From the NCBI GenBank assembly GCA_902797625.1, contig CADBTU010000003.1, positions 1 to 54,380 on the forward strand: a DNA stretch of 54,380 bases, read 5' to 3'. Under the pieces are notes generated by a model. It worked only from the letters and a program-made list of their open reading frames with translations, was not told the DNA's origin and made no database searches. Origin of the DNA: an uncultured Bacteroidota bacterium. Lineage in GTDB: Bacteria > Bacteroidota > Bacteroidia > Bacteroidales > WCHB1-69. Positions 44,489-53,403 of the stretch are shown in pieces. The position numbers were made by a program, and so were the translations under genes. Every line of letters starts with the position of its first letter. The first letter of the stretch is position 1.

Positions 44489-45592
44489 TTAACAATCCAA
44501 ATTATGAAGAGCAAAGCAATAAGCGCCTATAGAAGTAGCCTTGCTGGTGCCTAAGCGTGAGAGCATCACCCCAAGCCTACTTTGTATATCCACTGATACA
44601 GTTTCATTTGTTCCATAAATACTAATCTCGCGAGGTTCCCCTTTTACAAATGTTTCAAATTCTGATTTATTCTCTAAATCATAAACTTTAGATGGAACTC
44701 TTCGCAAAGTATCGCCTCCGAGAGTCTGCATCTGAGCATTAAGCTCTTTCATTAATGATGGCATATAATATTTGTATGCTTTACTAATGCCTCCGCCTAT
44801 CACGATTATGCCATCAAGCATACAAGCTGCTTGGGCAATTGCATAACCAGCTGCTTCACCGAGTTTCGCGAATGCTTGTTGCGCTGCTGTCTTATCCCCA
44901 TCTGTGTTTCCTTCTGCTATTCTAAAAATATCGTAAGTGTCAGTATATTGGTGCGATTTTTCATCTACTGCAACTTCTTGATAATAACGAAGTACTGCAC
45001 GAAGTGATACACCTTCTTCTGCTATAATATTTTGTCCTAACTTACTTGGAGTACAATAAATTTCAGAACAACAATTATCGCCAATATACATATTTTCGTT
45101 AGTGGTCAAACCAAAACCGAAACCAGTTCCAAAAGTAAAACCCAATAGATTTTTATATTGCTTTACGCCACCTGAGTTTTTTATCTGCTCGTTAAGTTGA
45201 GGTAGCGCACCTGCTAATGCTTCTCCGTATGTAAAAAGATCAGCATCATTGTTGATAAATACAGGCACATTAAATTTTTTTTCCAAAAAAGCCTTCAACG
45301 CAACACCGCCTTTAAAACAAGGAAAATTAGTTAAGCGTTGGGGAAAAACGCCGTTGGGGTAGTCTGCAGGGCCAGGAAATGCAAAGCTTATAGCCACTGG
45401 TTTTTCAGATAATTGTTCAATGATATAAGAAAAACCATTTACAAGATCCCGCAAAAGTAACTCTAAGTCATTAGGGTGAGTTGGCAATTCATAATTATCA
45501 GTAACAAATTCACATCCGCGCATCGCTGAAAAGCGGAAATGAGTACCTCCCGCATCTAAGGTAACTACTATTCTATTATCCTCATTATACAT
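44489..45592 (-). CDS. ROK family sugar kinase (glucokinase-type)
   Basis: A 367-residue kinase. ROK motifs: the ATP-site VVTLDAGGTHFRFSA (8-22), the catalytic ISFAFPGPADYPNG and VFINNDADLFTYGEAL, and the nucleotide-site GFTFGTGFGFGLTT. The cysteine cluster (CXCGXXGC) that binds zinc in many ROK proteins is missing; in its place are GDNCCSEIYCTPSK. Transcribed with the phosphohexomutase gene, it is most simply a glucokinase, but other hexoses are possible. First gene of the minus-strand group. Confidence 0.85.
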   Translation of the reverse strand: MYNEDNRIVVTLDAGGTHFRFSAMRGCEFVTDNYELPTHPNDLELLLRDLVNGFSYIIEQLSEKPVAISFAFPGPADYPNGVFPQRLTNFPCFKGGVALKAFLEKKFNVPVFINNDADLFTYGEALAGALPQLNEQIKNSGGVKQYKNLLGFTFGTGFGFGLTTNENMYIGDNCCSEIYCTPSKLGQNIIAEEGVSLRAVLRYYQEVAVDEKSHQYTDTYDIFRIAEGNTDGDKTAAQQAFAKLGEAAGYAIAQAACMLDGIIVIGGGISKAYKYYMPSLMKELNAQMQTLGGDTLRRVPSKVYDLENKSEFETFVKGEPREISIYGTNETVSVDIQSRLGVMLSRLGTSKATSIGAYCFALHNLDC

Positions 45593-45629
45593 AATTTACT
45601 AATTCTAAAAAAAAACTGTATATTTCGTG

Positions 45630-45637
45630 CAAAAATA
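45630..45637 (-). promoter_or_regulatory. -7 element for the ROK kinase group
   Basis: TATTTTTG on the minus strand, 37 bases upstream of the start. Confidence 0.7.
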
Positions 45638-45901
45638 ATATTTTATTTTGGAATTTAGCACATTAGTGGGTGTAAAATTTGTTTCTGTAATTGAGATTGA
45701 TTTTTTTGTTTTATTAAATAATTCTTACACTTTGTAATGAATTACATTTACTAATTAGTAGTTTTTTTGTGAAATTTTCACGAAATTCAGGAAAATTGTT
45801 TTAATAGAAACTTTAAAAATTTTAAATAATTGTTCGTAACTTTGTTGATAACAAATAGATAAAAAATATTTTGTATATGTATTTTGATATAAAAAAAAAT
45901 G

Positions 45902-45909
45902 TATTTTTG
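45902..45909 (+). promoter_or_regulatory. -7 element for rplS
   Basis: TATTTTTG, 55 bases upstream of ATG 45965. It lies within the upstream-extended frame, showing that the gene does not start at 45899. Confidence 0.7.
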
Positions 45910-45964
45910 CAGCCTTAAATTTGACTTAGCTAAAAGAGAGAAGAAAATAATAAAGAATATAGCA

Positions 45965-46318
45965 ATGAAACACGAATTGATTCAGTACGTAGAAGATAAT
46001 TTTGTAACCACGCAAGAGTTTCCAAAATTCAAGGCTGGTGATACGGTGAGTGTATCATACAGAATTGTTGAGGGTTCTAAAGAGCGTATTCAACAGTTTC
46101 AGGGTGTGGTTCTTCAAGTTAAAGGAAACGGTGTTAACAAAACTTTCACGGTAAGGAAAATATCTGGCGGTGTTGGTGTTGAAAGAATTTTCCCTTTCAC
46201 CTCTCCAATGATTGCTGACCTCAAAGTTGTTAAACGCGGTTTGGTTCGCAGAGCAAGAATTTATTATCTCCGCAACCTTACAGGTAAAAAAGCTCGTATT
46301 AAGGAACGTAGAGGTTAA
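45965..46318 (+). CDS. rplS: 50S ribosomal protein L19
   Basis: A large-subunit ribosomal protein at the interface with the small subunit. The 117-residue product has the family pattern [56 protein letters not shown] and [25 protein letters not shown] use ATG 45965 because the -7 element is at 45902-45909 and the protein then starts [10 protein letters not shown], as is usual for L19. The rest of the usual trmD/rimM cluster is not next to it. Confidence 0.97.
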   Translation: MKHELIQYVEDNFVTTQEFPKFKAGDTVSVSYRIVEGSKERIQQFQGVVLQVKGNGVNKTFTVRKISGGVGVERIFPFTSPMIADLKVVKRGLVRRARIYYLRNLTGKKARIKERRG

Positions 46319-46349
46319 TCATAATGTAAGATTTTTAATGGTTAAATGA

Positions 46350-46377
46350 AAAGGGTGGCTTTTGTCATCCTTTTTTT
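46350..46377 (+). terminator. Terminator of rplS
   Basis: AAAGGGTGG (46350-46358) pairs with TCATCCTTT (46365-46373) with two wobble pairs, then a run of T follows. Confidence 0.75.
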
Positions 46378-46378
46378 G

Positions 46379-46386
46379 TAATTTTG
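46379..46386 (+). promoter_or_regulatory. -7 element for the membrane methyltransferase gene
   Basis: TAATTTTG, 21 bases upstream of the ATG at 46408. It abuts the rplS terminator and overlaps the first TTG of the longer frame, so that start is ruled out. Confidence 0.7.
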
Positions 46387-46407
46387 CAACGTGAAAAAAC
46401 TTGTTAT

Positions 46408-47190
46408 ATGTCGTTAATTAACTCAATGGAAACAACAGGCTCTAAGCTCTTCAAGTATAGAGGGCAAATTCCTGTTATTATCTTCATTGCAGCTATACCT
46501 ATACTTTTTGTAACACCTTTCAACAAGCTGCTTTGTGTTAACAATTATCCAAATTCTCCTTTTTGTATCTCTGCAATAATAATATCAGCAATAATTACAT
46601 TTTTAGGACTTTCATTGCGGGCTTATACAGTATGTACAACCCCCAAGGGTACCTCAGGAAGAAATACTTCCAAGCAAGTTGCTGATTCTCTTAACACAAA
46701 AGGAATGTACTCGGTTGTACGACATCCTCTATATTTTGCCAATTATTTGATATGGGCTGGCATTCTTGTTTTCACCATGAACCCATTTGCTTTCGCTATA
46801 GTCTCTCTTGTATATTGGATTTATTACGAAAGAATTATGATGACAGAAGAGGCGTTTCTTCGTCAAAAATATGGACAAGAATTTGAAGATTGGTCGCAGA
46901 AAGTTCCTGCATTCTTTCCTAAAATTTCTATTTTTCAAAATGGTATGCTTGACTTTTCCTTGAAAACGTTCATAAGAAGAGAGTATGCAACCATTCTTTC
47001 TACTTTGGTATCATTTCTAATTGTTGATTACTTGAATAGATACATTTTTGATATTCAAAATGGAATTTCTACTTTCCAATTTTTCACCCCTATGTTTTGG
47101 ATAACTGTAGTTTATATTGCTATTGCTCTCATAATAAAATATTTAAAACATAGAACTGATGTATTAAAAGCAGATAAAAACAGAGATTAA
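46408..47190 (+). CDS. Isoprenylcysteine/phospholipid-type membrane methyltransferase
   Basis: A 260-residue integral membrane protein with about five or six hydrophobic segments. The SAM-binding pattern of the ICMT/PEMT superfamily is visible: MYSVVRHPLYFANYLIWAGIL, then YYERIMMTEEAFLRQKYGQEFEDWSQKVPAFFP. The substrate (a lipid, or another small molecule) cannot be read from the sequence. It is followed after 21 bases by methylmalonyl-CoA epimerase. Confidence 0.82.
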   Translation: MSLINSMETTGSKLFKYRGQIPVIIFIAAIPILFVTPFNKLLCVNNYPNSPFCISAIIISAIITFLGLSLRAYTVCTTPKGTSGRNTSKQVADSLNTKGMYSVVRHPLYFANYLIWAGILVFTMNPFAFAIVSLVYWIYYERIMMTEEAFLRQKYGQEFEDWSQKVPAFFPKISIFQNGMLDFSLKTFIRREYATILSTLVSFLIVDYLNRYIFDIQNGISTFQFFTPMFWITVVYIAIALIIKYLKHRTDVLKADKNRD

Positions 47191-47211
47191 TCATAATTAA
47201 AACATCATAAT

Positions 47212-47622
47212 ATGAACATCACACACATTGAACATTTAGGTATTGCAGTTAAAAGTTTAGAAGATTCTATTCCCTATTACGAGAAGATTCTCGGTATGAA
47301 ATGTTACAACATCGAAGAGGTTGTAGATCAGAAAGTTAAAACCGCTTTTTTCAAAGTTGGACAGACAAAAATAGAACTACTCGAACCCACATCTCCTGAA
47401 AGTACAATTGCAAAGTTTATTGAAAACAGGGGAGAAGGTATTCATCATATTGCTTTTGCTGTTCCTGATACAAATACAGCACTTCACGAACTTGAGGAGA
47501 AAGAAGTACGATTGATTGATAAATCAGCTCGTCCTGGTGCTGAGAACTTGATGATTGGATTTGCACATCCCAAATCTACTGGCGGTGTTCTAACCGAATT
47601 CTGTTGTCCTAAAGGAGAATAA
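47212..47622 (+). CDS. mce: Methylmalonyl-CoA epimerase
   Basis: Interconverts (R)- and (S)-methylmalonyl-CoA in the propionate/succinate pathway. The 136-residue glyoxalase-fold protein has IEHLGIAVKSLEDSIPYYEKILG at the start with metal-site His at about 4 and 7, KVGQTKIELLEPTSPESTIAKFIENRGEGIHHIAFAV, and EFCC at the end. Length and pattern fit. In many Bacteroidota this gene is beside methylmalonyl-CoA decarboxylase or mutase genes; here it is not. Confidence 0.93.
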   Translation: MNITHIEHLGIAVKSLEDSIPYYEKILGMKCYNIEEVVDQKVKTAFFKVGQTKIELLEPTSPESTIAKFIENRGEGIHHIAFAVPDTNTALHELEEKEVRLIDKSARPGAENLMIGFAHPKSTGGVLTEFCCPKGE

Positions 47623-47634
47623 ATTTGAGATAAA

Positions 47635-48561
47635 ATGTTGAAAGATAAGAATTTTTGGAGTATCCACATAAAATGGGGCTTAATTCTCGGCATCTTTCTT
47701 GTCGGGTTGGAGGTTGTTAAAATGTTTGCTCGGAAAGTCGATTATCAAGGCAGTCAACTTCTTGATATTGCGATGATTATAGGGTTTATTTTAATTCTTT
47801 TCTATGGAGTTCGAGAATTCAAAGATAACTATTTAGAAAGACTTTCATTTTCAAAAGCTTTTTTATCAACCATAGTTATCTCTTTTTTGGGAGCTTTAAT
47901 TATTTTAGGATACGACAATATTCATTACTCTGTTATTGAAAAAGATGGATTGCAAAGCAAATATACTGTTGCCTTAGAGAAGTACAAAAGTAATTTAGCA
48001 AAAGATACAATAACATCAGCCGAACTTCTCGTTTATACTAATAGTGTTGACTCAATAATCACCGCTCAAAAAGAGCATTATTTCTTTGAAAATCACTTAA
48101 ATGATTCTGTTGTAACAGAAGTTAATAATGGAATTCAAATCTTTCAACAATATTACTCAAACAAGATTCTTTCTAAGCCCGAAAACGATAAAAAATTCTA
48201 CACATTACGAGATTTTTCTCAGTATGCGCGCCGTATCTTAGTTGAAACTTTAGTAAGCTATACAGAACAAAACGTATCAAAAGTTTCTACTGATGCTGTA
48301 CAAACCATAATTCAAAATAGTAATAAATCTATTGAATATATAGATCCGCTTGAAAATAGATTTTATTCAACAAAGGCACGTGTTCCCAGATATGATAAAA
48401 TGGGAAAATATGCAACTGTTAGTGCAATAATATACCTAATTTACGGAATGTTTTTCGGACTTTTTGTTGCTATGTTTCACTACCGTTCTAAAAATCCCAT
48501 AGAACCTCAAACAGAGCCTGACGTTGAATCAGAAATAACAGAACAATCAGAAACCGAATAA
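47635..48561 (+). CDS. DUF4199 membrane protein with a long soluble insert
   Basis: A 308-residue inner-membrane protein. The first ~95 residues have three membrane segments with the DUF4199-like IHIKWGLILGIFLVGLEVV and FYGVREFKDNYLERLSFSKAFLSTIVIS. A soluble, partly helical insert (about 103-250) follows, then a final membrane segment (about 258-281, KYATVSAIIYLIYGMFFGLFVAMF) and an acidic tail. Most family members I recall are much shorter, so the insert is unusual. Function unknown; it lies 12 bases after the epimerase gene and 22 before a glycosyltransferase. Confidence 0.8.
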   Translation: MLKDKNFWSIHIKWGLILGIFLVGLEVVKMFARKVDYQGSQLLDIAMIIGFILILFYGVREFKDNYLERLSFSKAFLSTIVISFLGALIILGYDNIHYSVIEKDGLQSKYTVALEKYKSNLAKDTITSAELLVYTNSVDSIITAQKEHYFFENHLNDSVVTEVNNGIQIFQQYYSNKILSKPENDKKFYTLRDFSQYARRILVETLVSYTEQNVSKVSTDAVQTIIQNSNKSIEYIDPLENRFYSTKARVPRYDKMGKYATVSAIIYLIYGMFFGLFVAMFHYRSKNPIEPQTEPDVESEITEQSETE

Positions 48562-48583
48562 TAACTAAAGTTGAATTAAAGTT

Positions 48584-49540
48584 ATGGATATATCAGTAAT
48601 AGTACCTTTATTAAATGAAGCAGAATCATTGCCAGAATTAGCCTCGTGGATTGAGCGTGTTATGGCAGAACACAATTTTTTTTATGAAATAATTATGGTT
48701 GATGATGGTTCTACAGATGATTCGTGGGAAGTAATACAAAATCTTCACGCTGCAAATAATTGCGTGAAAGGTATCCGCTTTAGAAGAAATTATGGTAAAT
48801 CTGCAGCTTTAAACACAGCTTTTGAAACTTGTGAGGGCGATGTTGTAATCACTATGGACGCTGATCTTCAAGATAGTCCTGACGAGATTCCAGAACTCTT
48901 CAATATGATAAAAGAAGAGGGTTACGACCTTGTGTCTGGCTGGAAAAAAGTTCGCTACGACTCGAAATTGGCAAAAAATATTCCTTCAAAATTTTTTAAT
49001 TGGACAACCCGTAAGATGTCGGGAATAGATCTTCACGATTTTAACTGTGGACTTAAAGCTTATCGCAAAGATGTTATAAAGTCTATTGAAGTTTATAGCG
49101 AGATGCACCGTTACATTCCTGTTATTGCGAAATGGGCAGGATTTAATAAAATAGGTGAAAAGGTTGTAATCCATCAGAAACGAAAACATGGTGTATCGAA
49201 ATTCGGATGGAATAGATTTGTTAATGGTTACCTTGACCTTCTGACGGTAGATTTTATGTCGCGCTTTAGCCGAAAACCTATGCATTTTTTTGGCACAATG
49301 GGTACTTTATCGTTCCTAACAGGAATAGTGATTACTATTATTCTCATAGTTCAAAAATTGCATAATTTAGCTAACAATGTAACTAATTTCCGACAAGTTA
49401 CAGATCAACCGTTATTTTATCTTGCTTTGCTTGCTATGGTTTTCGGGCTTATGCTTTTCCTCGCGGGATTTCTTGCTGAACTCATAGCTCGCAACGGTTC
49501 AGACAGAAATAAATATCTCATTTCAGATAGAATTGAATAA
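48584..49540 (+). CDS. Family 2 glycosyltransferase (GtrB/DPM1-like)
   Basis: A membrane-anchored sugar transferase of 318 residues, of the type that loads a sugar onto polyprenyl phosphate. Seen: MDISVIVPLLNEAESLPEL, the nucleotide-sugar DDGSTDDSW (40-48), ITMDADLQDSPDEIPE (about 88-103), and HKRKHGVSKFGWNR-type sequence (about 203-216). Two C-terminal membrane segments (about 233-255 and 275-303) are typical of GtrB. It ends the plus-strand group that starts at rplS. Confidence 0.92.
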   Translation: MDISVIVPLLNEAESLPELASWIERVMAEHNFFYEIIMVDDGSTDDSWEVIQNLHAANNCVKGIRFRRNYGKSAALNTAFETCEGDVVITMDADLQDSPDEIPELFNMIKEEGYDLVSGWKKVRYDSKLAKNIPSKFFNWTTRKMSGIDLHDFNCGLKAYRKDVIKSIEVYSEMHRYIPVIAKWAGFNKIGEKVVIHQKRKHGVSKFGWNRFVNGYLDLLTVDFMSRFSRKPMHFFGTMGTLSFLTGIVITIILIVQKLHNLANNVTNFRQVTDQPLFYLALLAMVFGLMLFLAGFLAELIARNGSDRNKYLISDRIE

Positions 49541-49882
49541 GATATTATTTATTTTGTGGGTAGCTATTTTTACCATGATTTTATATTGCAGCGCAATGTC
49601 TTACGTTTCCAAGGTTGCTGGTTGCGGTGTTGTTAAAGATATATCAAGTAATAATAGTACTGGTTTTTCTGTTTTACCCACAGGAAGTTTTGGGAATGGA
49701 GAATATTCAAGATTATTGCTCTGAAACTGGTTTTGGGACATGCTTAGAAGTGGTGAAGAAACTGGTGAAGAAACCTCGCCTATTCGCCTCTTTTATAGTA
49801 ATAATTCTAAGATAGAGATAATAATTGTACCTCTAAAGATGCATTTTATACTGTTAGATGCGTTAAAAATAAAAAATCTTAA
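49533..49882 (+). pseudogene. Decayed FISUMP-domain (Fibro-slime-type major paralogous) gene
   Basis: The frame from 49533 reads a hydrophobic leader, then NNSTGFSVLPTGSFGNGEYS, a stop at 49722-49724, then in the same frame WFWDMLRSGEETGEETSPIR and LFYSNNSKIEI, and after a shift of frame SKDAFYTVRCVKN to a stop at 49880-49882. This order (GFSvLPtG ... FW-x-SgeEt ... IR-x-FY ... K-x-AFYTVRCVK) is the C-terminal half of the Fibrobacter succinogenes major paralogous (FISUMP) domain found on many Bacteroidota surface lipoproteins. With an early stop, a frame change and no N-terminal half, it is a remnant. The first few bases overlap the glycosyltransferase stop. Confidence 0.65.
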
Positions 49883-51159
49883 TAACCACTATTTGATAGA
49901 GAAGTTGTTTGGCATCCAATAAGTTTGTCATACGACGAGCCATCTTCTCTAAAATACACGTATATTGTATATAAATTATCTGTTTGGAAGTGAGATCCCT
50001 CAATATATGTCGCATCAATAGTTTTAGTATCGTGCGGCACATATACATATTGGTAGTTATATACGCCCTGCTTTAATAAAATATCTGTTTCCCAGAATTG
50101 AAAACCACTATTATATTTAAGTTTCGCCTCTTCTTTAATTTGCCAATCTGTTAGCTCACCAAACACATACACCTCACCTCCTTCAAAAGGAAAATCGCTT
50201 TTAAGAGTAAAATGTGTAAATACATAATCTTCTGAATATCTATTATTTAGATCTCTATTATAGAAGTATCTATATCCATTCATAGTTCCTCTACTTTCGT
50301 ATGCGGAATAAGGACGTGCATCATCTTGCAAAACATAAGCATGAGAGTGTCGATTTACGAAAGATATTCCTACGATACGATCAGAATTAGACCTAAGCGT
50401 AGAGATGTCGAAAGTGCGAAATTCAGCACTCCCATCAAAAACATTCTTTCCGTCTCTATGATCAAAAAAGAGTTCTGTAGGATTGCCTGAATGATACGTC
50501 AAACCTATCTTTGCGTTATCCCAGCGACCATTTTGTTGTATTGTTGCACGAATAGAAAGTTGTGGATTTCGGATTTGGTAACTTCCTGGATAGAGAACAA
50601 AATCCACCTCTTGTCTCTTGAAACGCTCTGTAATATCGGTAGCAGGATGAACATTAGGAACGATTTTTGCGGTAATAGGTTCTAATACCATAAAGCGCTG
50701 CGTTAAAATTGGATTTTCAGGAGAATCATCATATACAAAAAGGAGATAATTGCCTGATTTAGAGAAAGAAATATTATTATTTGGAAACTCCGCGTGATAA
50801 TGTATATAAGGTTCAATAGTGTTAAACGAGTGCTCATATTCTGTAATATCTTCTTCTGTAAAGCCATCGATATATTCTATTTGATTTAAATCTGAAGGTT
50901 TCCAATCGTATGTACAATGTATAAAAGTATATTTAAGATGGCGCGGTTCTAACTCTAAATCATCAAAATCTAAAACAAAAACACTTTGCCCCAATATACC
51001 AATCGGAACTGAAAACTTCTCGTCGGAATTTCTTAAAGTTACACTCTCAATTCCTTCAACATATTTTTTATTATCAAACTGAATATCAAATTCATTCTGA
51101 CAACGTAAAACATTATAAAAAGAAAGGAGAGAGAATATCAGAAGTAAAAGTTTTTTCAT
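49879..51159 (-). CDS. T9SS plug protein (DUF5103)
   Basis: A 426-residue secreted protein matching DUF5103, now known as the Plug that closes the SprA translocon of the type IX secretion system on its periplasmic side. Seen: signal peptide (about 1-20), an N-terminal domain with LKYTFIHCTYDWKPSDLNQIEYIDGF, the central beta region (IRNPQLSIRATIQQNGRWDNA), and a C-terminal domain with FPFEGGEVYVFGELTDWQ and LKQGVYNYQYVYVP. It lies 59 bases downstream of purH in the same direction. With GldH and three T9SS cargo genes in the window it supports a working T9SS. Confidence 0.9.
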   Translation of the reverse strand: MKKLLLLIFSLLSFYNVLRCQNEFDIQFDNKKYVEGIESVTLRNSDEKFSVPIGILGQSVFVLDFDDLELEPRHLKYTFIHCTYDWKPSDLNQIEYIDGFTEEDITEYEHSFNTIEPYIHYHAEFPNNNISFSKSGNYLLFVYDDSPENPILTQRFMVLEPITAKIVPNVHPATDITERFKRQEVDFVLYPGSYQIRNPQLSIRATIQQNGRWDNAKIGLTYHSGNPTELFFDHRDGKNVFDGSAEFRTFDISTLRSNSDRIVGISFVNRHSHAYVLQDDARPYSAYESRGTMNGYRYFYNRDLNNRYSEDYVFTHFTLKSDFPFEGGEVYVFGELTDWQIKEEAKLKYNSGFQFWETDILLKQGVYNYQYVYVPHDTKTIDATYIEGSHFQTDNLYTIYVYFREDGSSYDKLIGCQTTSLSNSGY

Positions 51160-51218
51160 TTTAAGATTATTACTTTGTATTAGAATTATAAAAATAGATT
51201 TTCAGTTGTGAAGTAATG

Positions 51219-52757
51219 TTAGTGTTTAAAGTGTCTTACCCCTGTAAAAACCATAGAGATACCTAATTCATTACACGCTTTGATAGAATCCTCATCACGA
51301 ACACTTCCGCCAGGTTGAATTATAGCAGTTACACCATATTCTTTTGCCATTTTTACAACGTCATCAAAAGGGAAGAATGCGTCGCTGGCGAGACAGATAT
51401 TATTATTGATTCCTTTCGATTTTGCTTCTTCGAGGGCAATATGCGCTGCGCCTACTCGGTTCATTTGCCCCGCCCCGATGCCAACAATTTTACCATTAGA
51501 AGCAACAGTTATTGCATTTGAACGCACATGCTTGCAGATAGTCATTGCCAACTTTAAGTTTGCAAGTTCTTCGTCATTAGGTTGCTTATCTGTTACAATT
51601 TGAAGTTCATAATCGTCAAATTTTTTACTATCAAGAGATTGACAAAGAAGTCCACCTGCCACACTTACAAACATATTTTCATCGGCATTATCTTTTTCTG
51701 TACTGAAAGTCATAAGGCGAATATTCTTTTTAGAGGAGAGATGTTCAAAGGCGTCTTTAGAGAAGCTTGGTGCGAGAATTATCTCGAGGAATACCTGTTT
51801 CATAGCTTCGGCAGTGGGCAAATCAATTTCTCGGTTTGATGCAACAATACCTCCAAATATAGATACGCTATCTGCCTCGTATGCACGAGTCCATGCCTCG
51901 AAAGCACTATTACCAACTCCCACTCCGCAAGGATTTTTATGCTTAACCGCAACCATAGTAGGCGCATCAAACTCGCGAAGAATTTGCAATGCTGCATCAG
52001 CGTCTTGTATATTATTGTACGACAATTCTTTACCATGCAACTGCTCCGCCCATGCAACTGAGAAACCTTGCTTTTTCCCAGCATAAAAAGCAGCCTTTTG
52101 ATGAGGATTTTCTCCATATCGGAGCGATTGTTTCTTTGAGAAAGTTAAAGTAAGATTTTCTGGCTCTTTATCATTTGTTTTCTCTGTTAAATATGTAGCG
52201 ATATAAGTGTCGTATGCAGCGGTGTGGCGGAATACTTTGGCAGCAAGCCGACGACGTGTATCAGATGTAGTATTTCCATCAGCTTCTAACTCCGAAATCA
52301 CGATGTCGTAGTCTGCGTTATCCACAATAACAGTTACAAATGCATGATTTTTTGCTGCACTGCGCAACATCGAAGGACCACCAATGTCGATGTTCTCAAT
52401 CGCTTCCTCAAAAGTTGTTTCAGACTTTTCTATAGTCTGTTTGAAAGGATATAGATTAACAACAACCATATCAATAGGTTGAATATTATTGTTCTCCATT
52501 TCTTTAATATGCTCTCCATTTGTTCTAACTGAGAGCAAACCACCGTGTACCTTAGGGTGAAGTGTTTTTACACGACCATCCATAATTTCAGGAAAACCAG
52601 TAACGTCGCTGATACTAATAGTTGGAATACCAGCTGTTTCAAGAGCTTTTCGGGTTCCTCCAGTGGATATTATTTCAAAACCTAGTTTTACAAGTTTTTC
52701 GGCAAAGGGGATAATACCCTCTTTATTACTAACGCTAATAATTGCTCTTCTTTTCAT
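51219..52757 (-). CDS. purH: Bifunctional AICAR transformylase/IMP cyclohydrolase
   Basis: Carries out the last two steps of IMP synthesis, formylating AICAR and closing the purine ring. The 512-residue protein has the N-terminal cyclohydrolase (about 1-195; MKRRAIISVSNKEGIIPFAEKL, GRVKTLHPKVHGG, GGPSMLRSAAKNHA) and the C-terminal transformylase (about 200-512; SLRYGENPHQKAAFY, AVKHKNPCGVG, IGIGAGQMNRV, SDAFFPFDD, IIQPGGSVRDE). Length is normal. It has its own -7 element. Confidence 0.97.
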   Translation of the reverse strand: MKRRAIISVSNKEGIIPFAEKLVKLGFEIISTGGTRKALETAGIPTISISDVTGFPEIMDGRVKTLHPKVHGGLLSVRTNGEHIKEMENNNIQPIDMVVVNLYPFKQTIEKSETTFEEAIENIDIGGPSMLRSAAKNHAFVTVIVDNADYDIVISELEADGNTTSDTRRRLAAKVFRHTAAYDTYIATYLTEKTNDKEPENLTLTFSKKQSLRYGENPHQKAAFYAGKKQGFSVAWAEQLHGKELSYNNIQDADAALQILREFDAPTMVAVKHKNPCGVGVGNSAFEAWTRAYEADSVSIFGGIVASNREIDLPTAEAMKQVFLEIILAPSFSKDAFEHLSSKKNIRLMTFSTEKDNADENMFVSVAGGLLCQSLDSKKFDDYELQIVTDKQPNDEELANLKLAMTICKHVRSNAITVASNGKIVGIGAGQMNRVGAAHIALEEAKSKGINNNICLASDAFFPFDDVVKMAKEYGVTAIIQPGGSVRDEDSIKACNELGISMVFTGVRHFKH

Positions 52758-52782
52758 ATTTATTACGATATAAATTCAAATG

Positions 52783-52790
52783 CAAAAGTA
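52783..52790 (-). promoter_or_regulatory. -7 element for purH
   Basis: TACTTTTG on the minus strand, 25 bases upstream of the start. Confidence 0.7.
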
Positions 52791-52983
52791 GCATTTTATT
52801 CGAAATTGTGGATAAAAATTGCTTGTAAAAAAAACAACTTTTTTCTAACCAAGGCGGAAAATATACTGGGGGCTCCTTACCGAATTTATAATTATCGTTT
52901 TTATCGAAAATTGTGCAGAAATAAAGTTATATAAAATTAAAAATTTCCGTTTTACAAAATAACACGCAGAACTATACTGTAAC

Positions 52984-53358
52984 TTAATCTTTACTTTTAG
53001 CATTTGGAACCGCAAATATTACGGTGAGAATACCTGCGGCACCTGCAATAGGAACGATGATTTCTGCTACTGAGTTTTTGGGAATAAAGAGTAAAACAGA
53101 GAGCAAAACCATGGTTGCCATGATGCCACAAGCACTTGCTTTTTGTGCAAAGGTCATTCCTCCTTGGCGGTGATAGCTACGGATGTATGTTCCTAACCAT
53201 GATTTCAAAAGCCAATTCTGCAACCTTTGCGACGAACGGTAGAAGCACCAAGAAGCCAATAAAAGGAATGGAGTGGTTGGTAAACCTGGTATTACCACGC
53301 CCAAAGTTCCCAGCCCGACACATATCAATCCTACTGAGATATAAATGATGCGTTTCAC
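52984..53358 (-). CDS. YbaN-family (DUF454) membrane protein
   Basis: A 124-residue inner-membrane protein with about three or four membrane segments. The DUF454 pattern is visible: ISVGLICVGLGTLGVVIPGLPTTPFLLLASWCFYRSSQRLQNWLL, then YHRQGGMTFAQKASACGIMATMV. Function unknown. It lies 45 bases downstream of the glutathione peroxidase gene without its own -7 element, so the two are probably co-transcribed. Confidence 0.9.
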   Translation of the reverse strand: MKRIIYISVGLICVGLGTLGVVIPGLPTTPFLLLASWCFYRSSQRLQNWLLKSWLGTYIRSYHRQGGMTFAQKASACGIMATMVLLSVLLFIPKNSVAEIIVPIAGAAGILTVIFAVPNAKSKD

Positions 53359-53403
53359 GTCAGATTCATTGATACATCAGTCTAATTTTACGCACTTTAA
53401 TGT

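Larger units (their letters stand above)
45593..45964. other. AT-rich divergent region between the ROK kinase gene and rplS
   Basis: A stretch of about 370 bases with two divergent -7 elements and no gene. It contains a short hairpin GTGAAATTTTCAC at about 45769-45781 and is otherwise low-complexity AT. No named ribosomal-protein leader was recognised in the 55 bases before rplS. Confidence 0.5.

Noticed and set aside
45769..45781. Hairpin before rplS as a ribosomal-protein leader
   Set aside because: It lies upstream of the rplS promoter, so it is not in the rplS message.
52807..52815. Exact DnaA-box word (TGTGGATAA) upstream of purH
   Set aside because: It is a single copy with no cluster of boxes, no dnaA and no other origin signs; expected by chance in AT-rich DNA.
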